A DNA stretch of 64,000 nucleotides, from NCBI GenBank assembly GCA_049194865.1, contig JBLZWL010000091.1, positions 1 through 64,000 of the forward strand, in the 5' to 3' direction. Below the pieces are notes generated by a model. The model ran no database searches. It worked only from the letters and a program-made list of their open reading frames with translations, and was not told where the DNA came from. Of the stretch, positions 42,459 to 51,393 are shown piece after piece. Position 1 is the first letter of the stretch; each line of letters opens with the position of its first letter. Origin of the DNA: Myxococcus terminator_A (GTDB lineage: Bacteria; Myxococcota; Myxococcia; Myxococcales; Myxococcaceae). The position numbers and the translations under genes were made by a program.

Positions 42459-43180
42459 CTCAAACGGTGGCGACCCCCTGGCGTCCCAACGCCGTGCAGG
42501 AAGCCGTGGGCCTGTGGGCCCTGGGCTTCGCGGGCATCATCGCCGCGTTCCTCATCTTCGGCGGCACCAGCGTCCCCAAGCTCGTGGCGACGGTGGGCTT
42601 CCTCTACCTGCCGCTCATCCCCATGCGCTGGCGCGACGAGGACTACCGCGACTATGGCCTGTCCATGCGCGCGTGGCGCGAGGACGTGCGCCTGTTCCTC
42701 CTGCTCTCCGCCGTGGTGGGCCCGCTCTTCTTCCTGGCGTTCGCCGGCTTCGCGGAGCTCTTGCCGCACCTGCCCGACACCCTCGCGCGCCACCTCACGC
42801 CGCTGGGAGGCGAGGTCCACTTCCGGCTCCGGTTGCCGCCGCGCTTCGGGGAGTGGGTGGTGGATCAGCTCTTCGTCGTGGCGCTGCCCGAGGAGTTCTT
42901 CTACCGGGGCTACCTCCAGACGCGCCTGCGGGACGCCTGGCCCCAGGGGCGCAAGTTCCTGGGCGGCCGGCTGGGGCCCGCCTTCTGGGTGACGGCGGTG
43001 CTGTTCGCCCTGGGGCACCTGGCCATCTTCCAGGCGTGGCGGCTGTCCGTGTTCTTCCCCGCCCTGCTGTTCGGATGGATGCGCGAGCGCACCGGCACCG
43101 TCGTGGGCGCCGCGCTGTTCCATGCGGCCTGCAACCTCTTCGTGCGAGTGCTCGAAGTCTCGTTCTTCGGCGGGCCCTGA
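42455..43180 (+). CDS. CPBP-family glutamic-type intramembrane protease
   Basis: 241 aa with about six membrane helices. Catalytic motif 1, LPEEFFYRGYLQTRL (E-E-x-x-x-R), lies near residue 149; motif 2 is LFALGHLAIF; motif 3 is FHAACNLF. All are intact. These proteases (Rce1-like, CaaX/bacteriocin-processing) cut within or near membranes, and related enzymes have been proposed as sorting peptidases for C-terminal signals such as MYXO-CTERM. It is translationally coupled to the exported pseudo-trypsin, suggesting a complex in which that protein presents substrate. A MYXO-CTERM substrate exists in this window (16412-21352), but no direct link can be shown. Confidence 0.88.
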   Translation: MTQTVATPWRPNAVQEAVGLWALGFAGIIAAFLIFGGTSVPKLVATVGFLYLPLIPMRWRDEDYRDYGLSMRAWREDVRLFLLLSAVVGPLFFLAFAGFAELLPHLPDTLARHLTPLGGEVHFRLRLPPRFGEWVVDQLFVVALPEEFFYRGYLQTRLRDAWPQGRKFLGGRLGPAFWVTAVLFALGHLAIFQAWRLSVFFPALLFGWMRERTGTVVGAALFHAACNLFVRVLEVSFFGGP

Positions 43181-43198
43181 GCACCGCCTGGAGCCGTC

Positions 43199-43822
43199 AT
43201 GTCGTCATTGGATCCCGCCACGAGCCCGTCGCTCGACGCCCGCTGTGCCCTCCACCCCGACACCGTGGCGACCGCCGCCTGCCAGCGCTGTGGCACCTTC
43301 GCGTGCCAGCACTGCCTGCAGTGGGCGCGCGACGGCCGGCGCTACTGCGGCGCCTGCGCCGCGAAGGCCCTTCCACCTCTGGCCTCCCGGGAAGACCGCT
43401 TCTTCGCCAACCTGGTGGACTCCTTCGTCGTCTTCGTCCCCTTCATGGCGGCCCTCGTCATGTTGGCGATCACCGACGCGCTGAGGGGAGAGGACGCCCT
43501 CTCCGTCTCCCTCCTGCTGTTCGGATTGCTCGGCTCCTTCGTGCTGTGCCTCGTGCAGCTCTACCTCTCCGGGCAGAACGGACAGAGCCTGGGCAAGCGC
43601 TGGCGGCACATCCGCGTGGTGAGGATGGACGGGAGCCATGTTTCACTCGCGCGAATCATCTTCCTGCGCAACCTGCTCCCCAGCATCCTGAACCAGTTGC
43701 TGTGCGTGTTTGGCCTTGCCGACGCGCTCTGCATCTTCCGGTACGACGTGCGCTGCATCCACGACCACCTGGCGGACACCCAGGTCATCCAGGTCCTGGA
43801 CACCCCTCATTCCTCGCCTTGA
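43199..43822 (+). CDS. RDD-family membrane protein with N-terminal zinc-finger
   Basis: 207 aa. The first 60 residues contain a B-box-like zinc-binding module with ordered Cys/His (CALHPD, CQRCGTFACQHC, YCGACA). The rest is an RDD domain: the first helix region starts RFFANLVDSFVVF (Arg and Asp conserved as in the family name), a helix near residues 98-122, then GQSLGKRWRHIRVVR and a final amphipathic region ILNQLLCVFGLADALCIF. RDD proteins are small inner-membrane proteins linked to ion exchange or complex assembly; the zinc module could be regulatory. The ATG has TGGAG just upstream. It is 18 bases after the CPBP gene and probably in the same operon. Confidence 0.85.
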   Translation: MSSLDPATSPSLDARCALHPDTVATAACQRCGTFACQHCLQWARDGRRYCGACAAKALPPLASREDRFFANLVDSFVVFVPFMAALVMLAITDALRGEDALSVSLLLFGLLGSFVLCLVQLYLSGQNGQSLGKRWRHIRVVRMDGSHVSLARIIFLRNLLPSILNQLLCVFGLADALCIFRYDVRCIHDHLADTQVIQVLDTPHSSP

Positions 43823-44089
43823 GGGGGTGGAAAAATGCCGGGATAATTCACCAATAATTCTCGTCCGCCGCGACAGGGAGTCGGCCTGGACTCCTGCGGC
43901 AGCCCCGCTCCGGTTCCACCCCCAGAAGAATGAGACACACGTCCAGTCTCACAAAAGGGCCGGAATCACTGAAACACTGGCAAAAATTAGCGGAGAAAGC
44001 GGGGATGGCGCGTCGCAGCACTGAGATCCGAAACTCCATGTGACGTCAGCGCGACAATCCTCACATCCCCCGCTGTCAATGAGCTTCGA
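43823..44089 (+). promoter_or_regulatory. AT-rich leader of the M4 protease gene
   Basis: 267 bases, the most AT-rich stretch nearby (for example GGATAATTCACCAATAATTC at 43842-43861). It presumably carries the promoter of the protease gene. A sigma54-like CTGGCAAAAATTAGC at 43977-43991 has the wrong spacing. There is no good RBS before the ATG. Confidence 0.4.
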
Positions 44090-46195
44090 ATGACCATCCG
44101 TCGAGTCGACACCAAGCCTGTCAGCGTCCGTCCCGCAACCACCGAGACCCAGCCGAAGAACACGGCGAAGGCGGCCACCCCGCTGACCACCAAGGACGGC
44201 TTCGGCCCCTCGGTGCGTCCCACGGATCTGGCGCGTGCGGAGAAGACGCTGACCCAGGCCCCCGCCGGTCCTGGCCGGATTGCACTGACCAGCCCCGAGG
44301 CGCAGCAGGCCGTGCAGGCCTCGCTGAACCACATCAACCCCCTGAAGGGCGCGCAGACGCTGCTGCCCCAGCCCACCACGTTCGTTCCCGCCAACGTCGA
44401 GCGCGACGCGCTCGGCATGACGCACGTCCGCCTGGACCGCGTTCACGAGGGCGTGAAGGTCTTCGGTGAGCAGATCATCTCCCACCTGGACAAGGACGGT
44501 AAGGTCACCGGCGTCACGGGCGACCAGTCCACGGTGCCGGCCGGCCTGGGCCGCGAGCTGCCCAAGCTGAACACGCAGTCCGCCATCGACATCGCGCGCA
44601 AGGAGTTCGGCCTGAAGCCGGACAAGCAGCCGAACGCCGAGCGGGTCATCTACCAGGACAAGGAAGGCGCCTACCACTCCGCGTACCGCGTGCAGATGCA
44701 GGCGATCGAAGGCCAGGACCGCCCCCAGAAGATGAACTACCTGGTGGATGCGAACACCGGGAAGGTCTTCGAGTCCTTCAACGAGATTGGCGGGTTCTAC
44801 GGCTCGAACCGCGCGGCCCCCAAGGGCGCGGCGGCCCCGGAGCCCATCACCGCGGCGTCCACCACGAAGGCGGAGATTGTCGACCAGGGCACCATCACGT
44901 CGAAGGTCGCCTTCGACAAGGACGTGACCATCGACAAGCTGAAGCTGGACCTGGACATCGCCCACACGTTCAAGGGCGACCTGAAGGTCACGCTGACCAG
45001 CCCCTCCGGCACGAGCGCCGTGGTGCACGACCGCAAGGGCGGCAGCACGGACGACGTGAAGGGCTCGTTCGACCTGAGCGCGTTCGCTGGTGAGAGCGCG
45101 AAGGGCGAGTGGACGCTGACCGTCGAGGACAAGGCCCGGTTGGACAAGGGCACCCTGAACGGCTGGAGCGTGAGCGTCACCCCGACGGAGACCACGCCTC
45201 CCGTCGAGGAGCCCACGAACAAGACGGTGGACGACACCTCGCTGTACAGCGGCAAGGTGGCCCTGGAGACCACGAAGGGCGCGGACGGCAAGTACACGCT
45301 CGAGGACAGCACGCGCGGCAAGGGCGTGAACACCTACGACGCGATGAACAAGTCGACGGCGACGGGCAAGACGCAGCTCACCGACGACAACAACGTCTGG
45401 GGCGAGGCCTCCGACGGTCCGCGCACCAAGGCGGCCGTGGACGCGCACTACGGCGCCGAGATGACCTACGACTTCTACAAGGAGATCCTGGGTCGTGACT
45501 CCATCGACGGCGCGGGCGAGGCGCTCAACTCCTTCGTCCACGTGCGCACCAACTACGTCAACGCGTTCTGGGACGGCACGAAGATGAGCTACGGCGACGG
45601 CGACGGCAAGACGTCCGGCCCGCTCACCGCGCTGGACATCGCCGGCCACGAAATCACCCACGGCCTGACGGAGCGCACCGCCGGCCTCATCTACCGCAAC
45701 GAGTCCGGTGGTCTGAACGAGGCGTTCAGCGACATCATGGGCGCGGGCGTGGAGTGGTACGCGTCGACGAAGAACCCGGAAGTGAAGTTCAACTGGACGG
45801 TGGGCGAGACCGCCTGGACGCCGACGAACGGCTCCAACGAGGACGGCCTCCGTTACATGAACGACCCGAAGAAGGACGGGTACTCCATCGACAACTACAA
45901 GGACTACCCGAAGCAGACGGAAGTCCACGGGTCCAGCGGCATCGCCAACAACGCCTTCTACCTGCTGGCGAACGGCGGCACGAACAGCACCTCGAAGCTC
46001 GAGGTGAAGGACGGCATCGGCATGGACAAGGGCCTGAAGATCTACTACCGCGCCCTGGCCCACTACATGACGCCGAACACCACGTTCGCCCAGGCCCGCG
46101 CCGCGACCATCACCGCGGCCTCGGACCTGTACGGCGCGGACTCCGCCGAGGTGGCGAAGGTCAAGGAGAGCTGGACCGCCGTCGGCGTGAACTAA
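44090..46195 (+). CDS. M4 (thermolysin-type) protease with central P domain, no signal peptide
   Basis: 701 aa. Residues about 90-245 are the FTP/PepSY-type propeptide (YLVDANTGKVFESFNEIGG at its end). A P/proprotein-convertase-type beta domain follows near 258-365 (DLDIAHTFKGDLKVTLTSPS). The M4 catalytic unit starts with DDTSLYSGKVALETT and carries HEITHGLTE at residues 520-528, with Glu544 in GGLNEAFSD as third zinc ligand and HGSSGIANNAFY further on. In most M4 enzymes the P domain is C-terminal; here it is between propeptide and protease. The N-terminus is basic and hydrophilic with no signal peptide, so export must be non-classical. The RBS is poor. Convergent with the S37-type peptidase; the two stop codons overlap. 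Confidence 0.9.
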   Translation: MTIRRVDTKPVSVRPATTETQPKNTAKAATPLTTKDGFGPSVRPTDLARAEKTLTQAPAGPGRIALTSPEAQQAVQASLNHINPLKGAQTLLPQPTTFVPANVERDALGMTHVRLDRVHEGVKVFGEQIISHLDKDGKVTGVTGDQSTVPAGLGRELPKLNTQSAIDIARKEFGLKPDKQPNAERVIYQDKEGAYHSAYRVQMQAIEGQDRPQKMNYLVDANTGKVFESFNEIGGFYGSNRAAPKGAAAPEPITAASTTKAEIVDQGTITSKVAFDKDVTIDKLKLDLDIAHTFKGDLKVTLTSPSGTSAVVHDRKGGSTDDVKGSFDLSAFAGESAKGEWTLTVEDKARLDKGTLNGWSVSVTPTETTPPVEEPTNKTVDDTSLYSGKVALETTKGADGKYTLEDSTRGKGVNTYDAMNKSTATGKTQLTDDNNVWGEASDGPRTKAAVDAHYGAEMTYDFYKEILGRDSIDGAGEALNSFVHVRTNYVNAFWDGTKMSYGDGDGKTSGPLTALDIAGHEITHGLTERTAGLIYRNESGGLNEAFSDIMGAGVEWYASTKNPEVKFNWTVGETAWTPTNGSNEDGLRYMNDPKKDGYSIDNYKDYPKQTEVHGSSGIANNAFYLLANGGTNSTSKLEVKDGIGMDKGLKIYYRALAHYMTPNTTFAQARAATITAASDLYGADSAEVAKVKESWTAVGVN

Positions 46196-47604
46196 CGCTG
46201 ACCATGGCGCCGAGGGCGGGGACCGAACTCCTCGCCCTCCGGCTCCAGCTGCCAGGACATTGATTGCAGCCCCGAGGCCTGGGGACTCACGCCAGCCCAC
46301 TGGCGCAAGAGTTCCCGGGCCTCGTTGCGTTCGGGCTCCGGCAGCTGGGCGATCCGCGCGCCGTGATTGCCCCCCGGCACCGTGTAGAGCGCGGACTCGC
46401 GAGCGTTGCCCAGCTCGTACGCCGCCGCGCTCCAGGGGTCATCTCCGCCGTAGATGAACAGCAGCCGCTCGCCCTCGGTGGCGACCCAGCGCTGGATGTC
46501 CGGCATCACCTCCGGACGAAAAACAGGGGTCACCCCGCTCGGGACGTACTGCGCCGGCACGTCGGTGCCCGGGTACTGGAGCAGGTCCGCCAGGTGGCCC
46601 TCGAAGGGCCGGGGGAAGCCCAGCTCCACCGCGGCCTGGTAGTGATACGGGCCGTAGCCGTCCACGTCCGCGTCGGAGAAGAAGTCGAGCCCCACGCGCC
46701 CATCCAGCTCGTCCATGAGCGCGGCGTCGCTGACGGTGGGCTCGGGCACGGTGTCGCAGCGGGAGAGGCCGTCGTACTGCCAGAAGTAGAAGGAGTGCTC
46801 GATGACGGCGTGCTCGAAGGCGCGCTCCCTTCCCAGGTGCTCGAAGGTGAGGCGGCGCTGGCGGGCGCGTGCATCCATCAGCGGCAGCAGGGCCTCGCGC
46901 CGCGACAAGGCCGCGCGCTGGAAGGCCTTCAGCCGCTCGCGGCAGGACGCCTCGCCCACGGCCTCCTGGAAGGCGACGAACCGCTCATCATCGAAGCGGG
47001 CGATGGGCGCCACGTAGGCCACGGTCGCGTCCACGTCCTGGGGGTGGAAGCGGCGGAAGAACACCATCGTCTCACCGCCCTTGCTCCCGCCCGTGGAGAG
47101 CCAGCGGGTGGAATACAGGGGCTTGAAGGCCTCGACGATGCGGTGGAAGTCGTCCGCGGACTGCCGGATGGTGAGCTGGCTCCAGTCGGTGGGCACGGGG
47201 CGGCTCGGACCGAAGTAGCGGTGCTCCACGGAGAGCTGGTTGGCGCCGAGCAGCTGGGTGGGCTCGCGCCGCGAGGGCTCCGTGGAGACGAAGTAGCCGC
47301 TCGCGTAGAGCACCATGGGGCTCTCGTGAGAGACATGCAGCAGCGTCAGGCGCTGGCGGAAGCGCTGGCCGTCCGGCCGCGCATGGTCCACCGGCTGCTC
47401 GAACTCCATGACGAAGAAGCGGTGGTCGGGCAGCTGCGGCCCCGCCGGCTCCTCGCGCACCGTGAGGCCGGGAATGGCGGCCAGCCGCACGAGGAGGTCC
47501 TCCTCCACCGGTGGCGCGTCCCCATCGTCACAGGCCGTCAGGAGGCACAGCAGCAGCACGCAGGCGAGACGCCCGTGACGCGAGAGGGGCTCGGCGAGAG
47601 ACAT
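46192..47604 (-). CDS. S37/PS-10-type serine peptidase lipoprotein
   Basis: 470 aa. A signal sequence with lipobox LLTAC near residue 25 predicts a lipoprotein. The start at 47604 is preceded by CTGGAG. The fold resembles tripeptidyl aminopeptidases of family S37 (alpha/beta hydrolase with an inserted lid): FVMEFEQPVDHARPDG near the N-terminus is typical, the nucleophile lies in LSTGGSKGGETMVFF, the Asp in IYGGDDPWSAAAYEL, and the His in PGGNHGARI. It would remove short peptides from protein N-termini outside the cell, complementing the nearby endoproteases. The stop overlaps that of the M4 gene. Confidence 0.85.
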   Translation of the reverse strand: MSLAEPLSRHGRLACVLLLCLLTACDDGDAPPVEEDLLVRLAAIPGLTVREEPAGPQLPDHRFFVMEFEQPVDHARPDGQRFRQRLTLLHVSHESPMVLYASGYFVSTEPSRREPTQLLGANQLSVEHRYFGPSRPVPTDWSQLTIRQSADDFHRIVEAFKPLYSTRWLSTGGSKGGETMVFFRRFHPQDVDATVAYVAPIARFDDERFVAFQEAVGEASCRERLKAFQRAALSRREALLPLMDARARQRRLTFEHLGRERAFEHAVIEHSFYFWQYDGLSRCDTVPEPTVSDAALMDELDGRVGLDFFSDADVDGYGPYHYQAAVELGFPRPFEGHLADLLQYPGTDVPAQYVPSGVTPVFRPEVMPDIQRWVATEGERLLFIYGGDDPWSAAAYELGNARESALYTVPGGNHGARIAQLPEPERNEARELLRQWAGVSPQASGLQSMSWQLEPEGEEFGPRPRRHGQR

Positions 47605-47754
47605 GGCGCTCCAGTTCCGGCCGGGCACCACCGCCTGCGACATGCGAGCACGGGAGTCCGGCGCGTGGCGACGAGGCTACTCCGATTCGCGCGACACCTC
47701 GCCGCGCACGGCCCGCGCTCACTGCGCCCCGGACTCGACGCTCCTGTCGCGGGC

Positions 47755-49455
47755 TCAGAACACGAACGGGAAGCGCACGGGCCCCCCTTGCTCCTGGTGC
47801 TTGGGGAAGATCCAAGCGCCGACCTTCGCCTCGATGCAGCGCGCGAACGACGTGCCGCGCAGCGAGCCCGTCTCGGTGACGACCTCGGACACCTCTCCGC
47901 TCGGGAGGATGGACCAGCGCACCACCACGCGAGTCCCCGTGTCCACCGGACGCGGCTTCACGTCCGCGCACGCGGTGACCTCGCCCTTGTTGGCGAGCAC
48001 CACCTCGAACACGTCCGACTGCGCCAGCGACACGCGCGGATTCTGGATGGGCGCCACCGGCGGGATGTAGACGGACTTGGCCTCGTCCCGAGCACCCGAG
48101 CCCGGAGCCGGCCCCGCCAGCTCCCGCGCGAAGTCCTCGTCGAGCCCCAGGTCATCATCCGAGCCAGCCGGCGCTGGAGCGGCGCGCACGGGCTCCACGA
48201 CAGGCACGGGCGGCGGCGCCACGGGCCGCGCTCCGGAGGCGAGCTTGACCTCGGGCACGCGAGGCGACACGGCGCCGACGCCGGGCGCGGCCTCCACGTC
48301 CTGGTTCAAGTTCGACGAAGACGCGCTGGCCCTCACGGACGTCGCCAGTCCTCCGCCCGCCACGGCCAGCACCGGCACCGCCCCGCCCCGCTCCACGGCG
48401 GCGACGCCCGCGAGTGAAGGACGGGCCTGGGCGACCTGCGGCGGCGTCGGCAAGAGCGGAGCCGCGGTCACCGCCACTGGAGCAACCGCGCCACCCACCG
48501 GCGCGGGAGACACTGCTTCAGCGGACACGGGAGTCGCGACCACGGCCTCGGCGGGAGGCGCACTCACAGCCGGCGGCGCGGCGGCCACGACGGGCGGAGC
48601 CACCACCTCCGTCGGAGCGGGCTTGAACAGCTCCGCGACATTCATCCGGGCGAGCAGCGCCGAGGCGCCATCCCAGCGGCCGAACAATCCCATCACGAGC
48701 GCGACCGTCACGCCGCCCGCGACACCGCCGGCCAGCGTGAACCACCAGCCGCCCACGCGGGTGCGGGCCTCCACCTGCTCGGAGACCTCGGTGACGTCCT
48801 TGAGCACCGCATGCGTTCCCACGGAGTCCACGGGCGCGCTGGACGCCGTCCGAGGGGACGCCTCGACGGCCCACGAGGGAATGCCCGAGGACTCCGCCAC
48901 GGTCGCCGTCATCGCCGCGGGCAGCTGTGGCCCCTCCGCGAAGGCTGCCGACAGGGCCTCATCCACGGCGGCGCTGAGCTCCAGCGCCAGGGGGAGCGGC
49001 GACAACGATTGGATCAGCTCCGGAACCTGTCCCAGCGGCAGCCACGCCTCGAAGCCCACGCGCCAGCACAGCGAGTCAGGCCCCAGTTCACCGCGCTCCC
49101 AGGGAGCCTTGAGGGCCTCCGCGTCGAAGGGCCCCACGGGCTTGGCGCCCAGCACGATGAACCACGCGTGCTTCTCGGTGGGGACCGGCGTCGGTGCGGG
49201 CTCCTCTTCCGCCACGGATGACACGAGCGAGCGACGCACGCCCTTGTGCAGCCGCTCTCCATGCACGTCGCCGCGAGCGCGCGACGTCGCCGCCGGCACC
49301 CGTGGGTTCTTGTCCGTACGCAGCTTGCTGACGAAGACGTCCAGCTCCGCCTCGGAGACGCCACCGAACACGGGGGTGCCTCCGCCTTCAGGCTCCGTCG
49401 TGCCCCCCGGAACATCCTCCGGCAGGCCCTTTCCTTCCCGTGAGTCGCCGACCAT
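47755..49455 (-). CDS. AgmX/GltJ-like GYF and TonB-like protein
   Basis: 566 aa from the ATG at 49455 (AAGGAG before it). Residues about 95-155 are a GYF-like domain (AWFIVLGAKPVGPFDAEAL and SLCWRVGFEAWLPLG). A membrane helix lies near residues 235-260 (VGGWWFTLAGGVAGGV). A long Ala/Pro/Val-rich periplasmic linker follows, and then the AgmX/PglI-type C-terminal domain, with VFEVVLANKGEVTAC, VVVRWSILPSGEV and ARCIEAKVGAWIFPK. This matches the myxobacterial motility protein GltJ/AgmX except that I see no N-terminal zinc ribbon. It could be a paralogue serving motility or another trans-envelope machine. Confidence 0.85.
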   Translation of the reverse strand: MVGDSREGKGLPEDVPGGTTEPEGGGTPVFGGVSEAELDVFVSKLRTDKNPRVPAATSRARGDVHGERLHKGVRRSLVSSVAEEEPAPTPVPTEKHAWFIVLGAKPVGPFDAEALKAPWERGELGPDSLCWRVGFEAWLPLGQVPELIQSLSPLPLALELSAAVDEALSAAFAEGPQLPAAMTATVAESSGIPSWAVEASPRTASSAPVDSVGTHAVLKDVTEVSEQVEARTRVGGWWFTLAGGVAGGVTVALVMGLFGRWDGASALLARMNVAELFKPAPTEVVAPPVVAAAPPAVSAPPAEAVVATPVSAEAVSPAPVGGAVAPVAVTAAPLLPTPPQVAQARPSLAGVAAVERGGAVPVLAVAGGGLATSVRASASSSNLNQDVEAAPGVGAVSPRVPEVKLASGARPVAPPPVPVVEPVRAAPAPAGSDDDLGLDEDFARELAGPAPGSGARDEAKSVYIPPVAPIQNPRVSLAQSDVFEVVLANKGEVTACADVKPRPVDTGTRVVVRWSILPSGEVSEVVTETGSLRGTSFARCIEAKVGAWIFPKHQEQGGPVRFPFVF

Positions 49456-49686
49456 TCGCCAGCTCCTTGATTCCGCCCCGCCCCGGCTCCATGTGAATCC
49501 CTCAATGGAATGCCGATGCGCGATTTCGTCAACGGAGAGTCTCTGCGCGAAGGTAGCCAGGATCCACACTCAATGAGGATTCCCGATGGAATTCTCCATC
49601 CTCATTCCGGATGAATCAGCACACCTCCGCACACTGACACACGGGCACGGTGAAATGCCTTCAACCGCGCCTGGGTCAGAGTCGCT

Positions 49687-51102
49687 CTATTCCCTCAGCG
49701 CGGAGGTGAACTGCATCAGCGTCTTCTTCGCGTCCCCCAGCACCATCATTGTGTTGGAGCGAACGAAGAGCTCGTTCTCGATGCCGGCGAAGCCCGGATT
49801 GAGTGAGCGCTTGAGCACCACGCACGTCTTCGCCATGTCCGCGGAGAGGATGGGCATGCCGTAGATGGGGCTGCTCTGGTTGGAGCGCGCCGCCGGATTG
49901 ACGACATCGTTGGCGCCCACCACCAGCGCCACGTCGGTGGCGGTGAAGTCGTCGTTGATGACGTCCAGGTCATAGAGGTGGTCGTACGGGACGTTGGCCT
50001 CGGCCAGCAGCACGTTCATGTGCCCCGGCATCCGTCCGGCCACCGGGTGGATGGCGTAGCGCACGTCGCAGCCGTTGGCCTGGAGGACGTTGGCCAAATC
50101 CCTCACCGCGTGCTGCGCCTGCGACACGGCCATGCCATAGCCCGGCACGACGATGACGGAGCGGGCCGCTCTCAGCACTTCGGCGGCCTCCTCCACGCTG
50201 CCCACGTTGGGAGCGGGCCCCGACGGGGCCGCGCCTTCCGTGACGGCCTTCGCCTGCGGCGCCGCGCCGAACGCGCCGAAGAGCACGTTGGCGAACGAGC
50301 GGTTCATCGCCTTGGACATCATCATGCCCAGCAGGAAGCCGGAGAAGCCGTCCAGCGCGCCGCAGATGATGAGGACGTTGTTGCCCAACGCGAAGCCCGT
50401 GGCCGCCGCCGCCAGGCCCGCGTACGAGTTGAGCAGACAGATGACCACCGGCATGTCCGCGCCGCCGATGGGCAACACCAACAACACCCCGAGCAACACG
50501 CCCAGCGTCGCGACGGAATAGAAGGCCCACGACGCGTCGGGTGAATAGACGAGCAGGCCAATCAGCCCCAGCGTGCCGACAATCATCAGCATGTTGGAGA
50601 TGTTCTGCCCCGGGTACGTGACGGGCCGGCCGGTGATGAAGCCCTGGAGCTTGCCGAAGGCCATGATGCTTCCCGTGAAGGTCAGCGCGCCGAGCGCCAC
50701 CTCCAGGCCCGTGGCGGTGATTTGCAGCGTGCTCATGTTCGGGCCGCCGTGCTGCAGATACTCGACGACGCCGACGAGCCCCACCGCGAGCCCACCGAAG
50801 GCATGCGAGAGCGCGATGCGCTCGGGCATCTTCGTCATGGGAATCCACAAGCCCATGCCGGTGCCCACCGCGGAGCCGATGAGCAGCGCGACGACAATCC
50901 ACTCCCACCGCACGATGACCTGCGTCACGCCCACGCCATACAGCAGCGTGCCGGCCACGGCGGCCACCATGCCAATCTCCGCCAGCAGCACGCCCCGCCG
51001 GGCCGTCCGCGCGTCGCCCAAATCCTTCAGGCCGAGCACGAAGAGGATGGAGGCGCCCAGGTACAGCAGCTGTACGAACGTCTCGGTGAGGGACAGGGTC
51101 AT
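49687..51102 (-). CDS. pntB: NAD(P) transhydrogenase beta subunit
   Basis: 471 aa. The N-terminal half has about eight or nine membrane helices, with conserved ADMPVVICLLNSYAGLAAAA. The C-terminal NADP-binding domain (dIII) shows VVPGYGMAVSQAQHAVRDLA, the RYAIHPVAGRMPGHMNVLLAEA segment split across its loop, and VVGANDVVNPAAR. It carries the proton channel and NADP(H) site of the proton-translocating transhydrogenase, which makes NADPH from NADH using the proton-motive force. It overlaps the pntAB stop by ATGA and is the last gene of the operon. Confidence 0.95.
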   Translation of the reverse strand: MTLSLTETFVQLLYLGASILFVLGLKDLGDARTARRGVLLAEIGMVAAVAGTLLYGVGVTQVIVRWEWIVVALLIGSAVGTGMGLWIPMTKMPERIALSHAFGGLAVGLVGVVEYLQHGGPNMSTLQITATGLEVALGALTFTGSIMAFGKLQGFITGRPVTYPGQNISNMLMIVGTLGLIGLLVYSPDASWAFYSVATLGVLLGVLLVLPIGGADMPVVICLLNSYAGLAAAATGFALGNNVLIICGALDGFSGFLLGMMMSKAMNRSFANVLFGAFGAAPQAKAVTEGAAPSGPAPNVGSVEEAAEVLRAARSVIVVPGYGMAVSQAQHAVRDLANVLQANGCDVRYAIHPVAGRMPGHMNVLLAEANVPYDHLYDLDVINDDFTATDVALVVGANDVVNPAARSNQSSPIYGMPILSADMAKTCVVLKRSLNPGFAGIENELFVRSNTMMVLGDAKKTLMQFTSALRE

Positions 51103-51392
51103 CGCGCGCCGCCCTTCTTCTTGAACATCCGCAGCATGCGGTCGGTGATGAGGAAGCCACCCACGACGTTGATGGTGGCGGCCAGCACCGCCACCGCGCC
51201 GAGCGCCGTGGACACCGTCCCGTAGTGCCCACCCGCCGCGAGCAGCGAGCCCACCAGGGAGATTCCGGAGATGGCGTTGGTGAAGGCCATCAACGGCGTG
51301 TGCAACAGGTGCGGCACCTTGGAGATGACCTGGTAGCCCGTGAAGGCCGCCAGGAAGAAGACGTAGAGGCCGAAAATGAGCGTCAGTGACAT
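51099..51392 (-). CDS. pntAB: NAD(P) transhydrogenase alpha subunit, membrane part
   Basis: 97 aa, three membrane helices. The conserved PHLLHTPLMAFTNAISGI segment is diagnostic of the membrane domain at the C-terminus of PntA. Here the alpha subunit is split into two genes, as in Rhodospirillum-type enzymes, rather than fused as in E. coli. It is separated from pntAA by a single base and overlaps pntB, so all three are translated together. Confidence 0.93.
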   Translation of the reverse strand: MSLTLIFGLYVFFLAAFTGYQVISKVPHLLHTPLMAFTNAISGISLVGSLLAAGGHYGTVSTALGAVAVLAATINVVGGFLITDRMLRMFKKKGGAR

Positions 51393-51393
51393 G

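Noticed and set aside
43977..43991. Possible sigma54 promoter before the M4 protease
   Set aside because: Only 9 bases lie between GG and GC, which breaks the strict -24/-12 spacing.
44079..44093. Four-codon upstream reading frame (ATG AGC TTC GAA TGA) whose stop overlaps the M4 start
   Set aside because: Neat ATGA overlap, but so short a frame arises easily by chance and there is no RBS before it.
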